DNA from: an uncultured Clostridia bacterium
GTDB taxonomy: Bacteria; Bacillota; Clostridia; Oscillospirales; Ruminococcaceae
NCBI GenBank assembly: GCA_937906945.1
Contig: CALCUE010000046.1
Span: 1 to 20,381, forward strand
DNA: 20,381 nucleotides
Direction of reading: 5' to 3'
The notes under the pieces are model-generated. The model was not told where the DNA came from, made no database searches, and saw nothing but the letters and a program-made list of their open reading frames with translations. Positions 14,127 to 20,381 of this stretch are shown here, piece by piece; within the stretch, counting starts at the first letter, position 1, and each line of letters opens with the position of its first letter. Both the position numbers and the translations under genes were made by a program.

Positions 14127-14180
14127 AACAATCCCTCCGTCACGGCTTTGCCGTGCCACCTCCCTTTACACAAGGGAGGC
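14127..14180 (-). repeat. Double-hairpin palindromic repeat, copy 3 (right flank of DUF559 gene)
   Basis: This is the inverted counterpart of copy 2, 54 bp. Hairpin A is the same except that one G-C pair has become C-G (14179 with 14159), so pairing is kept. Hairpin B has different arms, CACGGC with GCCGTG, but the same shape. The tail GGAGGGATTGTT is identical and serves as ribosome binding site for the DUF559 gene. Confidence 0.9.
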
Positions 14181-14207
14181 TTTGAGACCCGATTGCGACG
14201 GGCGTTT

Positions 14208-15095
14208 TCAGGCGCTTTCTTTCGCTTTCCAGAGCATCCGGTTTTCCTCGAACGAGAACCCGACCTGCCCTTTTTCAAGCAGATACGAAAGGATCGAGCG
14301 CACCGTGCTCCCGATGAGCACGAACTGCTGGGCGTTCATCGTAAGACCGTAGGCGTCGAACACCCCGGCCAGAAGGTCGTCAAACGATTTCGGTTCTTCC
14401 AGAATGTTGAGCACCGTCTCGCAAGCGCCGTTTATCGAGGCGGCGTTTTCGTCGCAAAGCGCCTCGATGGAAGAAACCACCGGCGCGTGCGCCGGAATAA
14501 AGGCCGGCGCTTTTAGCGTTTTCACCGCTTCCAACGTGGCAAGGCTTTTTTCCACGTCCCAGAGATAGCCGATGCCGTATTTCTGAAGGGTCTCCGTCGA
14601 GGAGACACAGTCCGCCAGAAAGATGTTGCCATCGGCGGTCTTAAAGCCCACCATATCGAAGGAATGACCGGGAAGAGGGATCATTTCCCAGCCCTTCGGC
14701 AACACCTCCGGCGTCAGTTCCTCCACCGAACACGCCTGCGCCAACAGGAACTTGTGCCGCAGATCGGCAAAGGGGTTGCCGCCGTAGAGGGTCATCGGCT
14801 CCAGGATCGGGTCTTTCGTGAAGGCGGCCTCGAGCCCGGCGGCATAGACCTTACAGCCGGTGCGGTCCTGTAAAAGGCGGCAACCGCCGATGTGGTCGGC
14901 GTGGGAATGGGTGGCATAGATAGCCGCCAGATGCCAGCCGTTGGATTCGATATGTTTGAGGACTTTTTTTCCGGCGTCCTTGTCGCTGCCGCTGTCGATG
15001 GCGACAACGTCCGTTTCGCTGATTTTGCAAAGGCCGATCTTGGCCGGGCAGTCGATATAAAAATCGTGTTCCGAAAGGGCGATCAATTCATACAT
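14208..15095 (-). CDS. Metallo-beta-lactamase-fold hydrolase
   Basis: The protein has 295 residues. The complete zinc site is present: T-H-S-H-A-D-H at 62-68 gives H63, H65, D67 and H68, followed by H144 in P-G-H-S, D162 in L-A-D-C and H203 in P-A-H-A. This is the glyoxalase II-like arrangement with two metals. A C-terminal helical segment of about 80 residues resembles the winged-helix-like tail of several Firmicutes MBL proteins. The substrate is unknown; thioesters, lactones or phosphodiesters are all possible. AAGGAGGG precedes the ATG. It is downstream of the membrane protein gene (15151-15786) beyond a hairpin, and upstream of the DUF559 unit on the same strand. Confidence 0.93.
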   Translation of the reverse strand: MYELIALSEHDFYIDCPAKIGLCKISETDVVAIDSGSDKDAGKKVLKHIESNGWHLAAIYATHSHADHIGGCRLLQDRTGCKVYAAGLEAAFTKDPILEPMTLYGGNPFADLRHKFLLAQACSVEELTPEVLPKGWEMIPLPGHSFDMVGFKTADGNIFLADCVSSTETLQKYGIGYLWDVEKSLATLEAVKTLKAPAFIPAHAPVVSSIEALCDENAASINGACETVLNILEEPKSFDDLLAGVFDAYGLTMNAQQFVLIGSTVRSILSYLLEKGQVGFSFEENRMLWKAKESA

Positions 15096-15110
15096 AGGGT
15101 TCCCTCCTTA

Positions 15111-15152
15111 TAAAATACGCGCCTTTGCCGGGCAAAGGCGCGCGCTTTTTTT
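15111..15152. terminator. Hairpin terminator between membrane protein and MBL genes
   Basis: CGCGCCTTTG (15118-15127) pairs with CAAAGGCGCG (15133-15142) around CCGGG. On the minus strand it is followed by TATTTTAT, a fair terminator tail for the membrane protein gene. On the + strand it is followed by seven T. Confidence 0.7.
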
Positions 15153-15786
15153 ATTCCTGCTCGATGCCGAGCGCCTCGTTCCAGACGTCCCGCTCGATGC
15201 GGTAGGCGTCCAGGCGGGATTCCACGCAGACGACCGTTCCCAAAGCCGCCGCGAACGCCAGAACGGACGAAACCGTCGCCACGGCCAGAAGGCCGGCGCC
15301 GGTCTCTCCGGCGTTTTCAACAAGGGTCGGGATCATGTCGATCAGAAGCAGACCCATTCTTGTCAGAACAAGGATCTGATTGAGGAAGACCTGTTTCGGG
15401 CTGCTGTGGTGGTCGGAGTTGATGATGAAATGGTTGACCGTCAAAGCGCCGTCCACAAGAAGCGTCAGAAGATAGAAAATGACGCCGAAAACGTTCTGGC
15501 CAAAAGCCTCGGCCAGATAAAAGGCGTCCATGGCGAAGACAACGCCGAGGACCAGTCCCAAAAGGCCTTTCATCACGTTTTTCTCGTGGGAGCGGTAAGA
15601 GACATAGAGAAAGACGACAGCGGCGGCAAGGCCGGTGTCCATCACCGTGTTAAAATAGACAAACGCGAAGGCCGAACCGGAAAGGAACGTCGTGACCGCG
15701 CTTACCAGAAAACAGAGCGCGGCGACAACGACCGCCGCCAGAAACACCACTTCACTGGTAAAAAACTTTCTGAATTTTTCAATCAT
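15151..15786 (-). CDS. Unknown membrane protein with about six helices
   Basis: The protein has 211 residues. Hydrophobic segments are near residues 10-35, 40-62, 72-90, 95-115, 140-155 and 162-190, followed by a charged cytoplasmic tail of about 20 residues. An S-D-H-H-S-S-P-K loop lies near 124-131. I recognise no family. GGGAGG lies 8 nt upstream of the ATG, and a good promoter reads into it. It is one of three small membrane protein genes around the VOC gene (with those at 16344 and 16993), but clear sequence similarity to the other two is not visible to me. Confidence 0.75.
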   Translation of the reverse strand: MIEKFRKFFTSEVVFLAAVVVAALCFLVSAVTTFLSGSAFAFVYFNTVMDTGLAAAVVFLYVSYRSHEKNVMKGLLGLVLGVVFAMDAFYLAEAFGQNVFGVIFYLLTLLVDGALTVNHFIINSDHHSSPKQVFLNQILVLTRMGLLLIDMIPTLVENAGETGAGLLAVATVSSVLAFAAALGTVVCVESRLDAYRIERDVWNEALGIEQE

Positions 15787-15820
15787 GGCGAAATCCTCCC
15801 GCTTGGTTTATTGATGCTTT

Positions 15821-15849
15821 ATTGTAGCATACTTTCCCGCGGAATTCAA
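15821..15849 (-). promoter_or_regulatory. Sigma-A promoter of the 15151-15786 membrane protein gene
   Basis: On the minus strand TTGAAT (15844-15849) and TACAAT (15821-15826) are 17 nt apart, about 35 nt before the ATG. Confidence 0.7.
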
Positions 15850-15870
15850 GAAAGCCGCCGGCTTTTTTCA

Positions 15871-15899
15871 TTGACAAAGCCCCAAAAAAGTGGGAAAAT
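15871..15899 (+). promoter_or_regulatory. Candidate promoter of the VOC gene
   Basis: TTGACA (15871-15876) is a perfect -35 box. The best -10 at 17 nt is GAAAAT (15894-15899), which is weak, so this promoter may need help or be poorly used. Confidence 0.5.
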
Positions 15900-15939
15900 A
15901 GGGGCAGAGTTCCCCACACGCGGGAGAAAGGAGTTTTTT

Positions 15940-16305
15940 ATGAAAACCAAAGCTTTTTATACGGCCATTACCACCGATAATCTGGAAAAAACCATGGAAT
16001 TTTACGTCGTTCTTCTCGGCTTTCAGGTGACGCACCGCATTGACACCGGCGAGAACCGGATCGCCGTTCTGGAAAACGACGCCGGCGCCAAGATCGACGT
16101 CATCGAGGCCAAGAACGCCCCCGGCGGCTGCTGCGCTTTCCGCACCAACGTCAACGACATTGAGGAAGCCGCCCGGGAATTCACCGCCCGTGGCTATGAG
16201 GTCAAAGGCCCTATGGAGATCTCCACCGGTCGGGCCCTTCTGGTCAAGGACCCCAACGGTCTTACCATCAACGTCATCCAGCACATCCGCAAAGAGAAAA
16301 AATGA
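15940..16305 (+). CDS. VOC family protein (glyoxalase/bleomycin resistance fold)
   Basis: The protein has 121 residues, a single VOC domain of two beta-alpha-beta-beta-beta units. It opens with F-Y-T-A-I-T-T-D-N-L-E-K-T-M-E-F-Y at 6-22 and ends with L-L-V-K-D-P-N-G-L-T-I-N-V-I-Q at 100-114, both standard for the fold. The usual metal ligands are not clearly present: the first strand lacks a histidine at the expected place and the last strand ends in V-I-Q rather than V-x-E. It may therefore bind a ligand rather than catalyse a metal-dependent reaction. AGAAAGGAG precedes the ATG. The next gene begins 38 nt downstream and is likely co-transcribed. Confidence 0.88.
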   Translation: MKTKAFYTAITTDNLEKTMEFYVVLLGFQVTHRIDTGENRIAVLENDAGAKIDVIEAKNAPGGCCAFRTNVNDIEEAAREFTARGYEVKGPMEISTGRALLVKDPNGLTINVIQHIRKEKK

Positions 16306-16343
16306 CCGCTTGTTTTGCCAAACGGATTTGGGAGGTCTTTTCT

Positions 16344-16913
16344 TTGAAACAAAATCAAACCACTCGTCTTTTTATTGTTCTTGTCAGCGTTCTTTTCATC
16401 GCGGCCGGCGTTCTGGCCAACGGCTATGTCATCACTTCCGGAGAAGCCAATTTTGTCGCCGTTCTGGAATCCATCCTCATCATCGTGGCGCTGGTTTCCG
16501 CTCTTTTTTATATCTTCCTCGGCTACAAAAAGGACGCCGCCCACTATTTCAAGCTGTTTCTTTACCTTTTCGCGCTGGCGCAGCTGGTCTCCATCGTCAA
16601 CGCGACCTTTAACCCCGAGCACACGACCCTTTCCGTCGCGCTGGCCGCTTTGACTTACGCGCCGGTGCTCATTCTGGCTTCGGCTAAAGACCTTGGCCGC
16701 CGGGTTTCGCTGATCCTCTGCGGGATCGTCATCGCCGTCTATCTTTTCATCTTTGTTGGCGCCGCGTTTACCTATCCCGGTTCCCTTCGGGGCGGTACGA
16801 GCTTCGGCACCTTCGTGCTGATCCGGGACGGCGCGTTGCTTCTTCTGTCCCTCATCATGGGCGTTATCACTTTCGCCAAATACGTTGATAAAGCCGAGCG
16901 CCACACCACCTGA
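16344..16913 (+). CDS. Small membrane protein, paralogue of the convergent gene at 16993
   Basis: The protein has 189 residues and about six membrane helices (near 8-28, 36-57, 68-86, 92-113, 121-141 and 155-176). I know no function. A cytoplasmic loop S-A-K-D-L-G-R-R at about 114-121 and the ending A-K-Y-V-D-K-A-E match R-K-D-L-G-K-K and G-K-Y-L-D-K-D-N in the convergent gene, so the two are probably paralogues. I chose the TTG at 16344 because GGGAGG lies 8 nt upstream and it places a short K-Q-N-Q tail before the first helix. An ATG at 16302 overlapping the VOC stop is possible but has a poorer ribosome binding site. Confidence 0.75.
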   Translation: MKQNQTTRLFIVLVSVLFIAAGVLANGYVITSGEANFVAVLESILIIVALVSALFYIFLGYKKDAAHYFKLFLYLFALAQLVSIVNATFNPEHTTLSVALAALTYAPVLILASAKDLGRRVSLILCGIVIAVYLFIFVGAAFTYPGSLRGGTSFGTFVLIRDGALLLLSLIMGVITFAKYVDKAERHTT

Positions 16914-16924
16914 GTATCTTCACA

Positions 16925-16980
16925 AAATAAAAAGCCCGTTTCGAGCGGTCAACGACCGCTCGAAACGGGCCTTTTCTTTT
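16925..16980. terminator. Bidirectional terminator between convergent membrane protein genes
   Basis: A perfect 17-bp stem (16934-16950 with 16954-16970) closes an AAC loop. It is preceded by an A-rich run and followed by CTTTTCTTTT, so it can serve both strands. Confidence 0.92.
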
Positions 16981-16992
16981 TTCAGAAAACCG

Positions 16993-17526
16993 TCAGACGG
17001 TGCCCCGATTGTCCTTGTCGAGGTATTTTCCATAGACACAGACGGCGAAAACAAGGGCGAGGATCAGTTCGGCGACGGACTGGACGCCGCTCAAATCGCC
17101 GTTTTTGATCAGAGCGTAGAGGTTGAGACCGGCGCCAAAGGCCCGGATCATCAGAACGCCGGAACAGAGCACGGAGGTCCATTTTTTGCCGAGGTCCTTT
17201 CGGACGGTCAGCACAACGACCATGCCGTAGCAGGCGGCGGAAATGACGTTCCAGATAACGCCCTGTTCGGTGGAAAGGGCGACCATGGCCAGTTCCGAAA
17301 CGGAGAAGCAGGTCATGAAAATTTTGTAATAGAGCGCTTCGGCTTTTTTGGCGCCGCCAAAAAGATAGACGTAAGCGGAAAGAAGCGCCACGGAGGTGAT
17401 TGCGGCGCAGAACTTGACGGTGAGGTCGGAATGGGCGATGAAAGCCAGATAGAGAGCGGCGAGGAGCGCGAACATCATAAGGACCGCTTCCACGATCCGG
17501 ACTTTAAGAGACGATAGTTTATTCAT
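16993..17526 (-). CDS. Small membrane protein, paralogue of the gene at 16344
   Basis: The protein has 177 residues and about six helices, with R-K-D-L-G-K-K at about 109-115 and G-K-Y-L-D-K-D-N near the C-terminus, both shared with the convergent gene. AAAGGAAGG stands 7 nt before the ATG. It starts 15 nt after the dCMP deaminase stop, so it is expressed with that gene. No catalytic or transport motif is visible. Possible roles include a small sensor or accessory membrane protein, but nothing supports a specific one. Confidence 0.75.
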   Translation of the reverse strand: MNKLSSLKVRIVEAVLMMFALLAALYLAFIAHSDLTVKFCAAITSVALLSAYVYLFGGAKKAEALYYKIFMTCFSVSELAMVALSTEQGVIWNVISAACYGMVVVLTVRKDLGKKWTSVLCSGVLMIRAFGAGLNLYALIKNGDLSGVQSVAELILALVFAVCVYGKYLDKDNRGTV

Positions 17527-17541
17527 AGGGATACCTTCCTT

Positions 17542-18039
17542 TCAATAGCCGAACTCGCCCAGGAGGGAGTCGTCGTTTTCGATCCATTCATCTTTGACGG
17601 AGATGGAGCGGAAGGACTCTTTGTCGTCCCGGATGATGACGGTTTCGATGCCGGCGTTGATGATGAGCCGTTTGCACATGCTGCAGGGGTTGCCGTTTTT
17701 GACGTAGGAGCCGTCGGAGACCTCTTTTCCGACGAGATAGAGGGTCGCGCCGAGCATATCGGCCCGCGCGGCGTGGATGATGGCGTTGGATTCGGCGTGG
17801 ACGGAGCGGCAAAGCTCATAGCGCTCCCCACGGGGGACGTTGAGCTTTTCCCGCATGCAAAAGCCGAGGTCGCTGCAGTTTTTGCGACCACGGGGCGCGC
17901 CGACGTAACCGGTGGAGATGATCTGGTCGTTTTTCACGATGATGGCGCCGTAGTTGCGGCGAAGACAGGTGCCCCGCTCCAGTACGGTCTCGGCGATGTC
18001 GAGGTAGTAATTGATCTTATCGCGGCGTTCACGAATCAT
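17542..18039 (-). CDS. dCMP deaminase family protein (ComEB-like)
   Basis: The protein has 165 residues. It belongs to the zinc-dependent cytidine/deoxycytidylate deaminases. The zinc site is visible as H81-A-E83 and P118-C119-S-M-C122, with E83 as the proton shuttle. G-Y-V-G-A-P-R-G at about 44-51 is the usual substrate loop, and the extra cysteine and histidine residues C25, C55 and C61 resemble the additional metal-binding set of dCMP deaminases. The expected reaction is dCMP to dUMP for dTMP synthesis. AGGAGG precedes the ATG by 10 nt. It follows the sortase gene by 57 nt on the same strand. Relatives are often labelled ComE operon protein 2, but no competence genes are present here. Confidence 0.93.
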   Translation of the reverse strand: MIRERRDKINYYLDIAETVLERGTCLRRNYGAIIVKNDQIISTGYVGAPRGRKNCSDLGFCMREKLNVPRGERYELCRSVHAESNAIIHAARADMLGATLYLVGKEVSDGSYVKNGNPCSMCKRLIINAGIETVIIRDDKESFRSISVKDEWIENDDSLLGEFGY

Positions 18040-18096
18040 AAGTCGGGATCCTCCTGATTTTTGATATCTCGATCATAACGGATTTTTCAGCGTTTT

Positions 18097-19437
18097 TTAA
18101 GCCGCCGGTTTCCAGGTTTCCAGATAGTTTTTGAATTCCTTCTCATAGGATTTCGGGATCGGCGCGTCCTCATTAAGAGTGAAGGAGGCGGTGGTGGCGG
18201 TGACGGTCGTCGGGTCATCAATGAGCTTCGCGGCGATGACGAAGCGGTAGTTGGCGCGGCTTCCGAGGCCGTAGGCCACGGTGCAGGTGGAAAGGGTCAG
18301 GATCTTGTCGTCGGTGGTGACTTCCACGTCGTAATCATAGATCGAGCGCTCTTTTTCAATGTCGAGAAGACTCTGGAATTTATTGCCGGGGGTCGGTTCG
18401 ATGTACCAGAGAGCCTTGCCGCCATCGATCTTGGCGTCGTTATAGAAGACGGAATAGACCTGGAAAACGTAATCCTCGGTATCGGTGGAGAAGTAGATGT
18501 ACGGTGTCTTTTCGGCGAAGGACGGGTCCTTGAAGCTGAAAAGCTGGGAGAACAGAGGACCGGTGGGGTCGTCGTTCTGATAGGCGAGGTGGGTAAGACC
18601 GAGGTCGCTGTGACCGAAGATGACGGTGTTGGTGGAAAGAGCGGCGGCGTCGTCGCCGAAGGTGTTCCGAAGGTGCGTATAATAGGCGCCGTCGATCCAG
18701 TAGGTGGCGCTGACGGACTTACCGGTGATGTCCCGCTTGTTATAGGAATATTTCTTGGTGTCCTGGCAGACGCCGGCATCGACATCCTCCAGACCCGGGA
18801 TATAGAGCCAGCCGACGACGTCCTTGTTGACGGCTTTGGCTTCGGCGGTCTTTTCGGTGCGCTCGGGCACTTCAATGGGTTCCGGTTCGTCCTCCGGTTC
18901 CGGTTCGGAAGAGGTGGGGTCGATGATGACGGTGCTCTGGGAAGGAGTGGGGTCCACCGGTTTTTCCGGTTTGTTTTTGCCGCAGCTGGTGGCGCAGATA
19001 AGGATGATGGCGACCAGAGCGACGATCAGGGCGGCGGCGCCGCCGAGGATGGCGCCGGTGGGCAGTTTATCCAGTTTTTTGGTGAGACCGGCGACGGGGG
19101 AGGCTTTTTTGCCCTCTTTCGGCTCGAAAGAGATCTCATCCACCGGCGTTTCTTCCGCTTTTTGGGCTTTTTCCGGAGTTCCTTTTTTCTCGGTCAGCGT
19201 TTTGGCGCCGGCGGAAATATTTTCGCCGACGGTTTTGGCGCCTTCGGCGGCGCCGGCCAAAAATTCGCCGAGGAATCCTTTCTTCTGTTTTTTCGGTTTC
19301 TCCGGTTCTTTATGTTCCGGTTCCACAACACGGACGACCTTATGGGTCCTTCCCGTCGGGGCTTCCTCCGGGGAAGGGATCGTATCGGCGAATTCCTCGT
19401 CGGTCGGCTGCTGGGAACGGTTCAGTTCTTCATCCAT
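18097..19437 (-). CDS. Class B sortase with a long cytoplasmic N-terminal region
   Basis: The protein has 446 residues. Residues 1-125 are hydrophilic, rich in Glu, Lys and Pro, and predicted to be cytoplasmic. A membrane helix covers about 128-150. A Pro/Glu-rich stretch (160-190) then leads to the sortase domain. N-K-D-V-V-G-W-L-Y-I-P-G at 204-215 is the class B opening; the catalytic residues are H276 in F-G-H-S, C385 in T-L-S-T-C, and an arginine at 394 or 398. Sortases join surface proteins to the cell wall or polymerise pilins. No LPxTG- or NPQTN-type substrate is encoded in the window. The cytoplasmic tail is unusually long for a sortase. It has its own promoter and heads the leftward group with the dCMP deaminase and the membrane protein. 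Confidence 0.93.
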   Translation of the reverse strand: MDEELNRSQQPTDEEFADTIPSPEEAPTGRTHKVVRVVEPEHKEPEKPKKQKKGFLGEFLAGAAEGAKTVGENISAGAKTLTEKKGTPEKAQKAEETPVDEISFEPKEGKKASPVAGLTKKLDKLPTGAILGGAAALIVALVAIILICATSCGKNKPEKPVDPTPSQSTVIIDPTSSEPEPEDEPEPIEVPERTEKTAEAKAVNKDVVGWLYIPGLEDVDAGVCQDTKKYSYNKRDITGKSVSATYWIDGAYYTHLRNTFGDDAAALSTNTVIFGHSDLGLTHLAYQNDDPTGPLFSQLFSFKDPSFAEKTPYIYFSTDTEDYVFQVYSVFYNDAKIDGGKALWYIEPTPGNKFQSLLDIEKERSIYDYDVEVTTDDKILTLSTCTVAYGLGSRANYRFVIAAKLIDDPTTVTATTASFTLNEDAPIPKSYEKEFKNYLETWKPAA

Positions 19438-19475
19438 GGCGCAATTCCTTTCTTTCAGTGAGGATAAAATAATCT

Positions 19476-19504
19476 ACTATAACTATACCATTGATTGATT
19501 TCAA
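19476..19504 (-). promoter_or_regulatory. Sigma-A promoter of the sortase gene
   Basis: On the minus strand TTGAAA (19499-19504) and TATAGT (19476-19481) are 17 nt apart. A second TATAGT directly precedes the -10. The start codon is 38 nt downstream. Confidence 0.65.
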
Positions 19505-19547
19505 ATACAAGCGGGAAAAGAAAATCTTATCCATAAAGTGTGAATTT

Positions 19548-20135
19548 TCAGAAGATTTCCTGCGGGGCGGCTTTATTTTTTAAAAGTTCCGGGAAAGGGA
19601 TGACGGCTTTCGGCGGCACCTCGAAAGGATTCAAAAGCTTTTCCATGGTGGTCATGCCGTGCCACGTGCCGAATTTATAGCCGGCGTTATCCATGTGGCC
19701 GCAGACGGTGAAGCCGAATTTCTCGTGAAGGCAAAAGGAGGCTTCGTTGCCCTCGGTGATGAGAGCCGTGCAGCGGCAGAAATTCTGGGCGGTGAGCGTT
19801 TCGAAAAGGGCGGTATAAAGGGCGGTGCCGATTCCCCGGCCACGGGCTTCTTCCGAAAGATAGACCGAGGCTTCGACCATCCACTGGTAGGCGTCCCTGG
19901 TGCGGTCCGGGCCGCCGTAGGCGTAACCGAGCAAAACGCCGTTTTCCTCATAGACGAGCCAGGGGTATTTTCGCAGGGTCGTTTCGATCCGCTTTTCGAA
20001 TTCCGAAACGGAGGGAACGGCGTACTCGAAGGTGATGGAGGTTTTTTCAACGTAGGGGGCGTAAATGGCGCAAAGCGCCGCCGCGTCGCCGGTCGTGGCG
20101 GCACGGATGACGCCGGAAAGGGGTTCATAAGGCAT
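19548..20135 (-). CDS. GNAT N-acetyltransferase, Pat/MnaT (phosphinothricin acetyltransferase-like)
   Basis: The protein has 195 residues. It matches the Pat/YncA (MnaT) group of GNATs, which acetylate the amino group of phosphinothricin, methionine sulfoximine or related amino acids. The family start V-I-R-A-A-T-T-G-D-A-A-A-L-C-A-I-Y is at 9-25, Y-A-Y-G-G-P-D at 71-77, and the acetyl-CoA loop R-G-R-G-I-G at 98-103. The H-E-K-F-G-F motif is at 137-142. A tail of about 25 residues after residue 170 extends beyond the family's usual end. The ATG at 20135 has GAGG 7 nt upstream; the frame stays open through the repeat upstream, but that part is not coding-like. It is the fifth GNAT domain of the window. 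Confidence 0.92.
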   Translation of the reverse strand: MPYEPLSGVIRAATTGDAAALCAIYAPYVEKTSITFEYAVPSVSEFEKRIETTLRKYPWLVYEENGVLLGYAYGGPDRTRDAYQWMVEASVYLSEEARGRGIGTALYTALFETLTAQNFCRCTALITEGNEASFCLHEKFGFTVCGHMDNAGYKFGTWHGMTTMEKLLNPFEVPPKAVIPFPELLKNKAAPQEIF

Positions 20136-20179
20136 AAAATCACCTCGGAAAAGGATTGGTATCAATAATAGTTGTGAAA

Positions 20180-20227
20180 GCCTTCCCCCTCGGGGGAAGG
20201 TGTCGAGCGAAGCAGACGGATGAGGGG
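20180..20227 (+). repeat. Dispersed palindromic repeat, copy 4 (divergent subfamily)
   Basis: CCTTCCCCC (20181-20189) pairs with GGGGGAAGG (20192-20200), followed by TGTCGAGCGAAGCAGAC and a GGATGAGGGG tail. The order of parts matches the repeats at 5-54 and 13734-14180, but the sequence is diverged. Confidence 0.6.
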
Positions 20228-20257
20228 CTTTGCAGGTCGATTTTGGTAAATTCAACC

Positions 20258-20311
20258 TGTCATTGCGAGGAGCCGTTATCGACGGAACAAGAACGGCGAC
20301 GTGGCAATCTT
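20258..20311 (+). repeat. Imperfect palindromic repeat of the ATTGCGAGG...GGCAATCT type
   Basis: ATTGC (20262-20266) pairs with GCAAT (20304-20308), and the inner arms GCCGTT (20272-20277) and AACGGC (20292-20297) also pair. The ends TGTCATTGCGAGG and GTGGCAATCT are those of an intergenic repeat common in clostridial genomes (from memory). Confidence 0.6.
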
Positions 20312-20317
20312 ATCCCC

Positions 20318-20347
20318 GACCGTGTTAATAAAAAGATTCCCACGGTC
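20318..20347. repeat. Short inverted repeat
   Basis: GACCGTG (20318-20324) and CACGGTC (20341-20347) are perfect inverted arms around an AT-rich 16-nt spacer. It could be the outer part of the neighbouring repeat or an unrelated site. The remaining bases to the window end hold no gene that I can see. Confidence 0.4.
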
Positions 20348-20381
20348 AAATATTCTCCCCTCTTGCGGTGCCCAAAATCGG

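Larger units (their letters stand above)
13734..14180. mobile_element. Candidate repeat-bounded cassette carrying a DUF559 endonuclease gene
   Basis: A 447-bp unit is bounded by inverted copies of a palindromic repeat and filled almost entirely by one endonuclease-like gene. No transposase, integrase or target-site duplication is visible, so mobility is inferred from the architecture and from related repeats elsewhere in the window (5-54 and 20180-20227). Confidence 0.5.

Noticed and set aside
15851..15868. Small hairpin AAAGCC-GCC-GGCTTT followed by T residues between the divergent promoters
   Set aside because: The stem is only 6 bp with a 3-nt loop and no gene ends there, so it is too weak to call a terminator.

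Overview
This window looks like a chromosomal segment of an endospore-forming, Gram-positive member of the Clostridia, probably an uncultured gut lineage near the Oscillospirales (inference). The evidence is a clear spoIIID gene, a class B sortase, strong Shine-Dalgarno sequences, sigma-A promoters of TTGACA/TATAAT type, several TTG and GTG starts, and dispersed palindromic repeats of the kind common in these genomes. The host DNA is GC-rich (about 60% in lines counted by hand). I saw no rRNA, tRNA, CRISPR array, integrase or transposase.

1-4300: a leftward run of seven tightly packed genes read from one strong promoter (4272-4300). In order of transcription they are a TetR-type regulator fused to a GNAT acetyltransferase, a GNAT, a TfoX N-terminal-domain protein, an ASCH-domain protein, a second GNAT, a histidine phosphatase and a third GNAT. 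A palindromic set of AGAAC boxes overlaps the promoter and may be the operator of the fusion protein. A dispersed palindromic repeat lies just past the last gene.

4300-8235: an AT-rich island on the + strand holding a full-length, single-chain MmeI/YeeA-like restriction-modification enzyme (nuclease, helical spacer, N6-adenine methyltransferase, target recognition) and, 1 nt downstream, a DUF2971 protein. It has its own promoter and ends in a terminator. It is most likely a transferred defence cassette.

8234-13710: host-like DNA. A U32-peptidase-like protein with a cysteine cluster is divergent from spoIIID, which has a sigma-E-like promoter. Next come a divergent LCP-like membrane-anchored protein whose ribosome binding site is buried in the spoIIID terminator hairpin, a processive family 2 glycosyltransferase, an unknown six-helix membrane protein and a DUF362 protein.

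13734-14180: a 447-bp unit in which a DUF559 (Vsr-like) endonuclease gene is enclosed by two inverted copies of a palindromic repeat. One copy supplies the ribosome binding site and the other supplies the last codons and the stop. Related repeats lie at both ends of the window. This is the most interesting structure seen.

14200-20381: a metallo-beta-lactamase-fold hydrolase, a small membrane protein, a VOC-family protein, two convergent paralogous membrane proteins sharing a 17-bp terminator stem, a dCMP deaminase, a class B sortase with a long cytoplasmic tail, and a Pat/MnaT-type GNAT. The window ends in two further repeat elements.
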